64,000 nucleotides of DNA. Source: DATGPD01 sp031423015. Its GTDB lineage: Bacteria > Planctomycetota > UBA1135 > UBA2386. The stretch's first letter is position 1, and every line of letters begins with the position of its first letter. Under the pieces are notes generated by a model that had not been told where the DNA came from, did no database searches, and was given only the letters and a program-made list of their open reading frames with translations. Shown here piece after piece: positions 33,376-41,366 of this stretch. Location: assembly GCA_031423015.1 (NCBI GenBank), contig JANPER010000081.1, positions 1-64,000 on the forward strand. The letters are read 5' to 3'. The position numbers and the translations under genes are program-made.

Positions 33376-34166
33376 CAGCGTTGCTCCATGAGCAGGCCCG
33401 GCCACTCTTCCTCGGCGCGTCGCAGCACGAGATCGCGTTCGCCCACAAACGTCAGGTGGTACGTCTCGGGCTCGCTCGTGTCGAGCGACTCCACCACGCA
33501 CCGCAGCAGGATCACCTTCAGCTCGGCACGCGCGCGCCGCAGCAGTTCCTCGATGGCATGCTTGCCCGATCCGAGCCGAGCGGCCACCGCGTCCAACGCG
33601 AGCGCACTCTCCTCCTGTGCAGGCGCTCCTGCCGCGATCCCGTAGCGCAAACGGATCGCCTCGGCCTGGCGCGGGTTCTTCTTCGCCAGCAGCACCAACG
33701 CCTCGCGCAGGAGTCCGTTGGCCCAGGCACGCTCCTCCTCGACGATCAGCCGATCGTCGATACCACCAGCGTCCATCGCGTCAGCGTCGAACACGACACC
33801 ATGCTTGGCATCCGCGCGCTTGGTGCTGTGTGCGAAGTTCTTGATCACTCCCTGGATGTAGCCGCGGAACGATCCGACGCCGCGCTTGGCCTTCTCGACG
33901 ATCGCGTGCTGCACCAGGTAGCTGAAGAACTCGTCGACCAACTCGTCGCTGCGCACCGCCGCCGGGTGACCGCGCAGCTTGGCGCGCAAGCAAAGCTCAA
34001 TGGGCCGCCGGTACATGCCGACCAAGCGCTCCCAGCTCGCCTCGCGGCGACTGCGCTCCGCGCCCGGGTCGCCAGCGACCTGGACAACCTCGGTCCAAAG
34101 CGTGCGGGGGAAGGGATCGTCGGGCCGCTCCCGCGCAAACCCCATCTCGGATGACGCGGACGCCAT
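33375..34166 (-). CDS. RNA polymerase sigma-70 family (ECF-like) factor
   Basis: A product of 263 residues from ATG 34166; longer readings add arginine-rich sequence. A region-2-like part is seen at about 40-120 ('SWERLVGMYRRPIELCLRAKL', 'DELVDEFFSYLVQ', 'GSFRGYIQGVIKNFA'). A region-4-like helix-turn-helix lies at about 165-225 ('LAKKNPRQAEAIRLRYG', 'LDAVAARLGSGKHAIEELLRRARAELK'). This matches the planctomycete ECF-type factors that carry short N- and C-terminal extensions. It is translationally coupled to the kinase gene downstream, so the kinase probably controls it or its regulon. Confidence 0.78.
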   Translation of the reverse strand: MASASSEMGFARERPDDPFPRTLWTEVVQVAGDPGAERSRREASWERLVGMYRRPIELCLRAKLRGHPAAVRSDELVDEFFSYLVQHAIVEKAKRGVGSFRGYIQGVIKNFAHSTKRADAKHGVVFDADAMDAGGIDDRLIVEEERAWANGLLREALVLLAKKNPRQAEAIRLRYGIAAGAPAQEESALALDAVAARLGSGKHAIEELLRRARAELKVILLRCVVESLDTSEPETYHLTFVGERDLVLRRAEEEWPGLLMEQR

Positions 34167-34324
34167 GACGCGTGGCAGTCTAGCACGCGCCGAGTCGAGC
34201 CCGGCGTCAGAGGAGCCGACGCGGGCGGTTTCCCACGTGAGTCGATCGCCGGTCGCGGCAAGGGGAGGTGCGCCGTCTGTTGCGGCGCGCACCAACCTGT
34301 CTCCGAACTACGGGATCTCCCCCT

Positions 34325-35164
34325 ATGCAACCGACCCTGCGTCTTCTCCTCGTCTGCGCGCTCTGGCTGAGCAATTGTCTCTGCACGAGCTGCGCCAGCA
34401 TGTTCAGCGGCACCACCGACGAGGTGGTCTTCACCAGCCCCACGGTGGCCGACGTCTTCTGCAACGGCAAGAAGCTCGGCCAGACCCCGGTCACCGCCAA
34501 GGTGCCGTGCTCCGCCGACGAGGTGACCTTCAAACATCCTGAGCACGGCGAGCGCATCGTGCCGCTGGCCTCCAACTTCCGGATCGGCTATCTGCTCATG
34601 GACCTGCTGTTCACGCCCGGCTTCGGGTTGTTGGGAATCATCGTCGACACCTCGACCCAAGCATGGTGGGACCACCCGGGGATCGTGAACTGCGACTTCA
34701 GCGCTCCGTATGACCCAAAAAACCAACAGGTTGGTGAGGACGCCGAAGAAGCCGGCGAGCGAGATGCCCGACGCGTACTAGCGCGCACGCCGGAGATCGC
34801 CATGGCCGATGTCGACATCCCCGACCTGCCCGACGCGCTGCGCCTTATCCAAGCGCTGGCCACGTCGATGGCGGAGCGCGTGCCGGGTTGGACCGTGCTG
34901 CACGCGGCGGCCGAGTTGGGGTACGCCGATGCTCTCGCGTTCTTCCTCGCCAGCGGCCTGCCGGCGGATGCGGCGACCGGCACAGGCGAGACGGCACTGC
35001 ACGTGGCGGCACGCCGTGGCCACACCGCCTGTGTGCAACGGCTCCTGCACGCCGGCGCCGATGCCACGCACACAGACGCGCACAGCCGCACCGCCGAGCA
35101 GGTCGCGGTTCTCGCGCACCATCCCGCGTTGGCCGAGCGGCTACGCCGGGCCGCGAACCGATAG
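34325..35164 (+). CDS. Lipoprotein with PEGA-like start and C-terminal ankyrin repeats
   Basis: The product has 279 residues. The first 25 form a lipoprotein-type signal with a Cys-rich end. 'VFTSPTVADVFCNGKKLGQTPVTAKVPC' (about 35-65) resembles a PEGA-type domain, and a hydrophobic hairpin follows at about 88-115. Two ankyrin repeats are clear near the C-terminus: 'GWTVLHAAAELGYADALAFFLASG' and 'GETALHVAARRGHTACVQRLLHAGAD'. ATG 34325 is chosen because the signal starts there. It is divergent from the sigma-kinase unit, with 158 bp between the two starts, so a shared regulatory region is likely. A membrane-attached binding protein; partner unknown. Confidence 0.7.
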   Translation: MQPTLRLLLVCALWLSNCLCTSCASMFSGTTDEVVFTSPTVADVFCNGKKLGQTPVTAKVPCSADEVTFKHPEHGERIVPLASNFRIGYLLMDLLFTPGFGLLGIIVDTSTQAWWDHPGIVNCDFSAPYDPKNQQVGEDAEEAGERDARRVLARTPEIAMADVDIPDLPDALRLIQALATSMAERVPGWTVLHAAAELGYADALAFFLASGLPADAATGTGETALHVAARRGHTACVQRLLHAGADATHTDAHSRTAEQVAVLAHHPALAERLRRAANR

Positions 35165-35308
35165 GCCGGCGATGGGTGCAGACCGCGTGCAACGGTCATG
35201 GTCATCGCGGCTCTCACACGGCAGATCAGAACGAACCTTGACTGCGTAGCTCGTCGCGATCGTCGTGGCGAGGCGCAACTTTCCTTCCACACGTGACCTT
35301 GAGTGAAC

Positions 35309-37567
35309 ATGTACTTCGATCGCTTCATGCCGCGCGCACCATCTTGTGCGCCGGTGCTTCTCCTCGTCTCACTGTCAGCGCAAGCGGAATGGCGGCAGCT
35401 GCCTTGGCCGGATGCGCGGATCTACCACGCCGCTGCCTACGACGTTCGTCGCGGCGGGACCGTGGTCTTCGGCGGCATCGATGACTTCTACAAGAACGAC
35501 ACCTGGCACTGGGACGGGCAAGCGTGGTCCCAGTCCAGCACGACCACTCGCCCCTCGGCACGCTACGGCGCGTCGGCGGTGTACGACCTCGCGCGCAGCC
35601 GCGTCCTGCTCTTTGGCGGCTGGAACGGCTCGAGCTACCTCAACGACACGTGGGTCTACGACGGTCAGGCCTGGTACGAATTGATGCCCGGGGTTCGGCC
35701 GGGTGGCCGCCACTTCCCTGGCCTGGCATGGGACGCGCGGCGTGGCGTCGCGGTCTTGTACGGAGGCGAGCGCGGTGGCAACTGGGCCGACACCTGGGAG
35801 TGGAATGGGAACGTCTGGCAGGAGCGCGCACAGACGAGCCCACCGGGCGGCCGCTACTCGCCCGCGATGACCTACGACCCCGCCATCCAAGCAACGTTGA
35901 TGTTCGGCGGCAATCGAGGCGGTGCTCTCCAGGACACCTGGTCGTGGGACGGCACGACTTGGGCGCAACAGTCTCCCACCGCGCAGCCCTCGCCACGCTA
36001 CCACTCCGCCATGGTGGACGATCCCCTGCGCCGGCAGGTCGTTCTCTATGGCGGCTACACCGGATCGTCGAGCCTCGGCGACACCTGGGTGTGGGATGGC
36101 GGCAGCCGCAGCTGGACGCAGCGCACGGTCAGTGGGCCTGGTGCGCGCCACGGACACTCCATGGTGTTCGACGCTCGACGCGGCAAGGCGGTGCTCGTTG
36201 GTGGCGAACGCAACCCGGCGCCGGGGGTGAGTCTATCCGACGTCTGGGAGTGGGACGGTTCGGCGTGGACCAAGGCGCACGACACGGTGCCGACCGGACG
36301 CTGGGCCTGTCGCATGGCGTACGAGCCGAGCACCGACCAAGTGATGCTGTTCGGCGGCGCCGTCAACACAACCAACAGCGTCCCGCTCGGTGACACCTGG
36401 CTGTGGAACGGCACAACATGGCGTGAGGCGCCTGTGACCACGAGTCCACCCGCACGGGCGTATCACGGTCTAGCGCACGACCCAGTGCGGCGGCGCACGG
36501 TCCTGTTCGGTGGCTGGAACCCAAACAACCTCGGTGATACCTGGGAGTGGAACGGGTTGGCGTGGCAGCAACTGCAACCAGTGGCCCCGCGTCCGAGCGC
36601 ACGCCACGCGCACGCGATGACGTTCCACGCCGGCATCAACAAGGTCGTGCTCTTCGGCGGCTACACCGGCGCCGCGAACAACGAGACCTGGACCTTTGAC
36701 GGCACCACCTGGACGAACCGCACCGTTGTGATCAACCCACCCACTCCACCCGGGCGCTGGAACCACGCCATCGCCTACGATCCCATGCTCGACCGTGTCG
36801 TGCTGTTCGGAGGCACCAACGAGGGCGGCGGCTTCTACGGCGACACGTGGTCATGGACGGACACCGCGGGCTGGGTGCAGTGCAACTGCGGGGGCACCAC
36901 CCCGCCAGCGCGGCAGGCTCACAGCATGGCCTACGACGAGTCGCGCCAGGCAGTGGTTCTGTTCAGCGGCAGCAACAACGGCTACTTCAGCGACACGTGG
37001 GAACTCCGGGGCAGCACGTGGTCCCGATGCACCCAGCTGCAAGAACCACCTGCGCGAAACTACCAAGCCATGACCTACGACAGCCGGCGCCAGCGCCTGC
37101 TCGCCTTCGGCGGCTACCTGCGCGGCAGCGACTTCTGGGAGTGCGTGAACCCCAACCCCGCCACCTTCACGCCGGTTGCCGGCACCACCGGCTGCCCGAT
37201 CGGTGGCAACACGCCAACCATCACCGCCGACAACCTGCCGTGGCGCGGCGAGGACTTCCGGGTGGCAATGGCACCGCTGCCTACCGGCACGCTCGTGAGC
37301 CCGCTCTTGCTCGTGGGGTTCCCGCCCGCGGTCACGCTGCCGGTCTTCCCGTTCCCACCCTGTCAGCTCCACGTGTATCCGATCGTCTTGCAGATTCCGA
37401 TGACGGGGACCACACCTGGTCGAGCCGTCGGCTCGCTTCCCATCCCGCACGACTGGACTTGGCTCGGTGCGCAGCTCGTCACCCAGTGTGTCGCACTGCA
37501 GGCCTTCCCGCTCCAGATGGGCATGACGCCTGCGGCGATCGGCGTCGTCGGCGCGCGGCACCCGTAG
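35309..37567 (+). CDS. Secreted kelch-repeat beta-propeller protein
   Basis: After a signal peptide (from ATG 35309 or 35327; cleavage near AQA-EW) the protein has about eleven kelch/galactose-oxidase-type blades, each with 'RYxxxMVYDxxRxxxVLFGGxxG...DTWxWDGxxW'. They run from about residue 35 to 600. The last 130 residues form the lineage's typical C-terminal domain ('FRVAMAPLPTGTLVSPLLLVGF ... LGAQLVTQCVALQAFPLQMG'), probably a secretion or surface-anchoring domain. No catalytic copper-site residues could be assigned. The total length of about 752 residues is compact and uninterrupted, unlike many neighbours. Confidence 0.82.
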   Translation: MYFDRFMPRAPSCAPVLLLVSLSAQAEWRQLPWPDARIYHAAAYDVRRGGTVVFGGIDDFYKNDTWHWDGQAWSQSSTTTRPSARYGASAVYDLARSRVLLFGGWNGSSYLNDTWVYDGQAWYELMPGVRPGGRHFPGLAWDARRGVAVLYGGERGGNWADTWEWNGNVWQERAQTSPPGGRYSPAMTYDPAIQATLMFGGNRGGALQDTWSWDGTTWAQQSPTAQPSPRYHSAMVDDPLRRQVVLYGGYTGSSSLGDTWVWDGGSRSWTQRTVSGPGARHGHSMVFDARRGKAVLVGGERNPAPGVSLSDVWEWDGSAWTKAHDTVPTGRWACRMAYEPSTDQVMLFGGAVNTTNSVPLGDTWLWNGTTWREAPVTTSPPARAYHGLAHDPVRRRTVLFGGWNPNNLGDTWEWNGLAWQQLQPVAPRPSARHAHAMTFHAGINKVVLFGGYTGAANNETWTFDGTTWTNRTVVINPPTPPGRWNHAIAYDPMLDRVVLFGGTNEGGGFYGDTWSWTDTAGWVQCNCGGTTPPARQAHSMAYDESRQAVVLFSGSNNGYFSDTWELRGSTWSRCTQLQEPPARNYQAMTYDSRRQRLLAFGGYLRGSDFWECVNPNPATFTPVAGTTGCPIGGNTPTITADNLPWRGEDFRVAMAPLPTGTLVSPLLLVGFPPAVTLPVFPFPPCQLHVYPIVLQIPMTGTTPGRAVGSLPIPHDWTWLGAQLVTQCVALQAFPLQMGMTPAAIGVVGARHP

Positions 37568-37621
37568 GGCAGCGCGTAGGGAGCGCAGGCGCAGTGCGCC
37601 GCCCCCTGCGCGCCACGCGGG

Positions 37622-37693
37622 TCACTCGTTCTTCAGCAGATCGCCGAACCCCCTTGGGCAGCTTCTTCAACTCCTCCTCGGCGTTCTGCAGCG
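37622..37693 (-). pseudogene. Orphan 3' end of an unidentified gene, with a frameshift in a C5/G5 run
   Basis: On the minus strand 'NALQNAEEELKKLPKG' is followed, after removing one G from a run of five (37649-37653), by 'FGDLLKNE' and a stop at 37622. That ending is much more protein-like than the unshifted reading. The remaining sequence between 37568 and 37880 has no start or full gene, but its last part (about 37830-37870) repeats the 3' end of the decayed gene at 27380-27423 and runs into the YfhO stop region. The family is unknown. Confidence 0.4.
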
Positions 37694-37880
37694 CATTGGC
37701 CCTCTGCTACTCCAGCCCTTGGCATTCCCGATTCCGTGCGTGGTGGCGACCTGGCAGTCGAAGGACGTCAGCGCACGCACGAGGATGCGGCGCACCTCCG
37801 GCGCTATGGGATGATCTACGGCAACGGCGTGGCCCCGCTGGGACAGTTCTTGCGAGTGGGACGCCATTCCGTAGCGCGGC

Positions 37881-40274
37881 TCAGTTCGCCGCTGGCGATC
37901 GAGTGCCGCGCACTCGCGCCAGCACCAAGCCCAGCAAGAGCAGCGCGCCGAGCCCGACCAGCGCGCGCGACATCGCCAAGGTCTGCGGCACATAGGTGAC
38001 ACGAACGGCATGGCGACCGCGCGGCACATACACCGCGCTCAGCGTGCCGTTGGCCGGCACCAACTCACTCGCCTCGCCGTTCACGCTGACGGTCATGCCG
38101 GGATAGGGATAGATCGACACCACAACCCAGCCGGGCGCTGAGGCCTGCACCGCGAGGCTCAGATCGCCGGGCGCCGGACGCGCCTCGACGCGGGCGGTGC
38201 CCGAGAGACCACCGCCGACGTCGCGCACGTCGCCCTCGAGATACGCGACCTGGCGCGGATCGAAGTCGGCGCGCGCCATCAGCGCAAAGGCGGCGTCCTC
38301 GTCGGCCACTTGCTGCACGCGGGCCGGAAAGAACGCGCGGGGCAACGCGGTCTTGCGTTTGACGACGACGAAGTCGGCGTCGCCGAATACGACCGCAAAG
38401 CGCTCCTTCGGCCAGTTCTCCTCGATCGATGCCTTGCTGAAGCCGGGAAGCAGGAAGTACTCGACGTTCACCATGTCGAAGTACCGACCCGGTGTGTCTG
38501 CCGTCAGGTCGACCACCACCGAGTCCTCCACCTGGTCGGCGATCTGTTGCGGCAGCAGCAGCGCCCCCTGTTCGCGACCCAAGCGCAGCAGGTCGTTGGT
38601 TCGCTCGCCGAGGTCTTCACCGGTGAACACCGGCCAGGCGCGCACATTCGGGTTTAAGAACTGGCGCACGAACTTGCCGTAGCGGCGCGGGAAGACGCCG
38701 TCGTGCAGACGAATGTCGTCGAGCGCGAACACCGCGTTCTGGTTGGGGATCAGCAACCCGAGGGCGGCAAACGTGCGGCTCGCGCCGTCGCGTTCGTGCA
38801 ACGCGCGCAAGGCGGCGGGCTTCTCGAACGGCAGCAGGCGCGGCAGCCAGCGCGTCGGGAACGCCACCACCAGCTCGCAGGCCAGCAGCAGCCCAGCGAG
38901 CCACGCGCGCGCGGGCACCGGCGCGCGCAGCACCACCACCATCAGCAAAGCCAGCAGCGCGAGACGGAAGGCAACCGCGGCGGTGACTTCGAGGGCGAGG
39001 GTTTCGGCGGCGAGATCGGCGCGCCGGCCCGCCAGCAGCAAGGCACAAAGAAGGAGCAGCGCCGCGCCTGCGCACGCGAGCACGCGCCGCGGCGGCGCCG
39101 TCATCGCGCGCACCGCACCCTGGCCGGCGAGCAAGGCCAACGCCAACGCCGGCAGCGGATAGCCGTACTTGAAGATCTTCATCATCGACAAGCCGGGCAG
39201 CGCGCCGAGCCAACCGGTGCCCCACAGATTGGCGAGCTTGCCCGCACCCACGATCAGCACGATCCACAAGAACGCGCTGCGGCCAAGACCAACACCAAGG
39301 CCCAGCAGCGCCAGCACGACCGGCAACAAGCCAAAGTGCGGCGCGATGAGCCCGAGCGGCCCCTTGGCGCCAAAGGGCTGCGGCAGCAAGAACCCGAGCG
39401 CGCTCGCCGCGGTAAACCCATCGCCACCAAACGTGTCGTTGTGGTGATGCAGCGACTCGCGCACATATTCCAACCCGGCCATCCAGTAGCTCGCCGACAA
39501 CAGCACCGCCGGCACCGACGCGGCCACCACCCACGCGATGCCGCGCCCCCCCCACACCGTGCGCCGCCAGACCATGAAGGCCGCCGTGCCAAGCGCGGCG
39601 ATCAACACCGGCTGCGGGTTGCCGCCGACCACGATGCAAAACGTCACGCCGACAAACGCCAGCAGGTCGAGCACGCGGCGGCGCGCGGAGCGCTCGCCTG
39701 GTGAGTTGTGCGCCAACCGTTCGGCGGTCAACCACAACCACGGCAACCAGACCTCGGCGTTGAGGTGGTGCATCGACAAGTAGCGCAGGAAGTAGCCGGT
39801 GAGGCCGAAGCACACGCCACACGCCGCGGCGCCCGCCGCCGGCATTCCCAAGTGCAGCGCCAACAGACACGCACCGAGGCCGGCGATGAGCAAGCGCAGC
39901 ACGTAGGTCAGATCGAAGGCTCGGCTGCTGTCGGGGAACGCGAGCACGAGCCAGCGCAAGGGACTCAACAACGCCGACTGCCAGTTGCCGAACAGCGGCA
40001 CCCCGAGGCCGTTGTGCGGGTTCCACCACGGCCAATGCCCGGCGCTCAGCTGGCGGCTGGCGAGCACGGCCTGCGGTTCGTCGATGTAGGCCGCAACCGA
40101 GTCGGCGAGCGGCAGCTGGCCGTACTCCTTGGCGCTCACCGGCCCACGCGCGGTGACGCCGGGCGAACTCTGCGCCGCCATGCAACTGTCGCCAAAGACC
40201 CACAGCGGGTAGAAGGCCAAAAGCACGACCGCCAGCACAAAGGCCAGCGCCGACCAGGTGGCGCGCTGCGTCAC
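37881..40274 (-). CDS. YfhO-like polytopic membrane protein (GT-C type)
   Basis: Starting at GTG 40274, which overlaps the glycosyltransferase stop (GTGA), the product has 797 residues. It opens with a membrane helix and a short outer loop with DxCMAAQSSPGVTARGP. About a dozen transmembrane helices follow up to residue 520. Next comes a soluble domain with 'RLHDGVFPRRYGKFVRQFLNP', and a last helix (GALLLLGLVLARV) at the C-terminus. This layout matches bacterial YfhO-family proteins, thought to move sugars from lipid carriers to surface polymers. The paired GT2 enzyme upstream would make the lipid-linked sugar. Two broken copies of its 3' end lie at 27425 and 30143, so this family has been copied or recombined repeatedly here. 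Confidence 0.8.
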   Translation of the reverse strand: MTQRATWSALAFVLAVVLLAFYPLWVFGDSCMAAQSSPGVTARGPVSAKEYGQLPLADSVAAYIDEPQAVLASRQLSAGHWPWWNPHNGLGVPLFGNWQSALLSPLRWLVLAFPDSSRAFDLTYVLRLLIAGLGACLLALHLGMPAAGAAACGVCFGLTGYFLRYLSMHHLNAEVWLPWLWLTAERLAHNSPGERSARRRVLDLLAFVGVTFCIVVGGNPQPVLIAALGTAAFMVWRRTVWGGRGIAWVVAASVPAVLLSASYWMAGLEYVRESLHHHNDTFGGDGFTAASALGFLLPQPFGAKGPLGLIAPHFGLLPVVLALLGLGVGLGRSAFLWIVLIVGAGKLANLWGTGWLGALPGLSMMKIFKYGYPLPALALALLAGQGAVRAMTAPPRRVLACAGAALLLLCALLLAGRRADLAAETLALEVTAAVAFRLALLALLMVVVLRAPVPARAWLAGLLLACELVVAFPTRWLPRLLPFEKPAALRALHERDGASRTFAALGLLIPNQNAVFALDDIRLHDGVFPRRYGKFVRQFLNPNVRAWPVFTGEDLGERTNDLLRLGREQGALLLPQQIADQVEDSVVVDLTADTPGRYFDMVNVEYFLLPGFSKASIEENWPKERFAVVFGDADFVVVKRKTALPRAFFPARVQQVADEDAAFALMARADFDPRQVAYLEGDVRDVGGGLSGTARVEARPAPGDLSLAVQASAPGWVVVSIYPYPGMTVSVNGEASELVPANGTLSAVYVPRGRHAVRVTYVPQTLAMSRALVGLGALLLLGLVLARVRGTRSPAAN

Positions 40275-40990
40275 ACCTTGCCGAAGCGGAACCGCAGCAA
40301 CGTCGCGATCGCTTTCCACCCGTCTTGCCACCGGATCTTCTTGCCCTCGTGCACTGTGCGCGGCGTGTAGCGGATCTGAATCTCCGGGATGCGGTGACCG
40401 CGGCGCAGCACCTTGGCCGTCACCTCGGGACAGAACTCGAAGCCATCGCAGGTCAGCGGGATCGATTGAATCAACTCGCGCCGCCACATCTTGTAGCACG
40501 TCGGCTCATCGGACAGGCCTGCGCCGTAGAGCAAGTTGGTCACCCACGTGATCACCACGCCGCCCCAGTAGAAGCGAGCCTGAACCGAGGCACTGCGGTA
40601 GCGCAGGCGCCGTGAGCCGTAGATCACCTGGCTGCCAAGGCGACGCATCTCGTCGAACAAACGCACCAGGTCATCAGGGTCGTACTCGAGGTCGGCGTCT
40701 TGGATCACGACCGCCTCGCCCGTCGCCGCTTGGATCCCTACGCGGACCGCGGCGCCCTTGCCACGATTCTCATCTTGGTGGAACGCGCGCACGCGGCCAG
40801 GGTGACGGCCTGCCAGCTCATCGCACAGGGCGCCAGAGCCGTCGCGGCTCGCATCGTCGACCAACAAGACCTCGACACGCAACGGCAGCGCCAGCACGGC
40901 ATCCACGACGGTCGCGAGCGTTGCCCGCTCGTTGTAGACCGGCACAACCACCGACAACTGGGGTGCGTCTGGCGTCGGGGAGGCGGGCAT
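40271..40990 (-). CDS. GT2 glycosyltransferase, polyprenyl-phosphate sugar type
   Basis: A 239-residue single-domain GT-A enzyme. 'SVVVPVYNERATL' at the start, 'VLLVDDASRDGS', the DxD motif in 'VIQDADLEYDPDD', and 'GSRRLRYRS' are as in dolichyl-phosphate mannose/glucose synthases. 'EPTCYKMWRREL' and 'FEFCPEVTAKVLRRG' fit the acceptor-binding part. No membrane anchor is present. It is coupled by a 4-base overlap to the YfhO-like protein. Together they could charge a polyprenyl phosphate with a sugar and transfer it outside the membrane. The donor sugar cannot be told from sequence. Confidence 0.87.
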   Translation of the reverse strand: MPASPTPDAPQLSVVVPVYNERATLATVVDAVLALPLRVEVLLVDDASRDGSGALCDELAGRHPGRVRAFHQDENRGKGAAVRVGIQAATGEAVVIQDADLEYDPDDLVRLFDEMRRLGSQVIYGSRRLRYRSASVQARFYWGGVVITWVTNLLYGAGLSDEPTCYKMWRRELIQSIPLTCDGFEFCPEVTAKVLRRGHRIPEIQIRYTPRTVHEGKKIRWQDGWKAIATLLRFRFGKV

Positions 40991-41033
40991 GCAGCGCCCG
41001 CACTATGCCAGCCACACGAAGACGCCGCGACAA

Positions 41034-41070
41034 CCGGCCACCGTCAAGAACGCATTTGCACGGTGGCCGG
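41034..41070. promoter_or_regulatory. 11-bp inverted repeat overlapping the tRNA promoter
   Basis: CCGGCCACCGT (41034-41044) and ACGGTGGCCGG (41060-41070) are perfect inverted arms with a 15-base loop. The right arm overlaps the proposed -35 of the tRNA gene. The site lies between the divergent GT2 gene (start 40990) and the tRNA. It could be an operator or a bidirectional barrier hairpin. Confidence 0.4.
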
Positions 41071-41084
41071 CGCGACGCTAGGTT
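41056..41084 (+). promoter_or_regulatory. Sigma-70-type promoter for tRNA-Lys
   Basis: TTGCAC (41056-41061), a 17-base spacer and TAGGTT (41079-41084) are well placed, with the tRNA starting 31 bases after the -10. The match to the -10 consensus is moderate. Confidence 0.45.
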
Positions 41085-41115
41085 GCCCGCCCCTTACGGG
41101 TGCAGCCACCCGCAC

Positions 41116-41191
41116 GCCTCCTTAGCTCAGTTGGTAGAGCAGCGGATTCTTAATCCGCGGGTCGTAGGTTCGACTCCTACAGGAGGTACCA
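41116..41191 (+). tRNA. tRNA-Lys (anticodon CTT), CCA encoded
   Basis: The full cloverleaf can be drawn. The acceptor stem is GCCTCCT with AGGAGGT (a G-U pair at 1-72). The D-arm is GCTC/GAGC with AGTTGGTA loop. The anticodon stem is GCGGA/TCCGC with loop TTCTTAA, giving anticodon CTT. The variable loop is GGGTC. The T-arm is GTAGG/CCTAC with TTCGACT. A73 and CCA are encoded. The gene stands alone. Confidence 0.97.
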
Positions 41192-41198
41192 ACTGCAC

Positions 41199-41226
41199 GG
41201 CGGATCGCGGCTTGCCGCGGTCCGCC
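41199..41226 (+). terminator. Hairpin terminator after tRNA-Lys
   Basis: GGCGGATCGCGG (41199-41210) pairs with CCGCGGTCCGCC (41215-41226) with a 4-base loop and one T-G wobble, 7 bases past the CCA. No T-run follows, only CTTG, which is common in high-GC genomes. Confidence 0.6.
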
Positions 41227-41366
41227 GCTTGCTCGGTGGACTGGCCCCAAAAGGCGGACTGGCGCAAATGGCTCCGCCGGTGCAACAGATGGCACGGGGA
41301 GCCGGAACCGAGGCTATGCTGCCGAGCCTCTCTCGGTCCCGCCTGGCTCCCTTCGCACAGCAAGCC

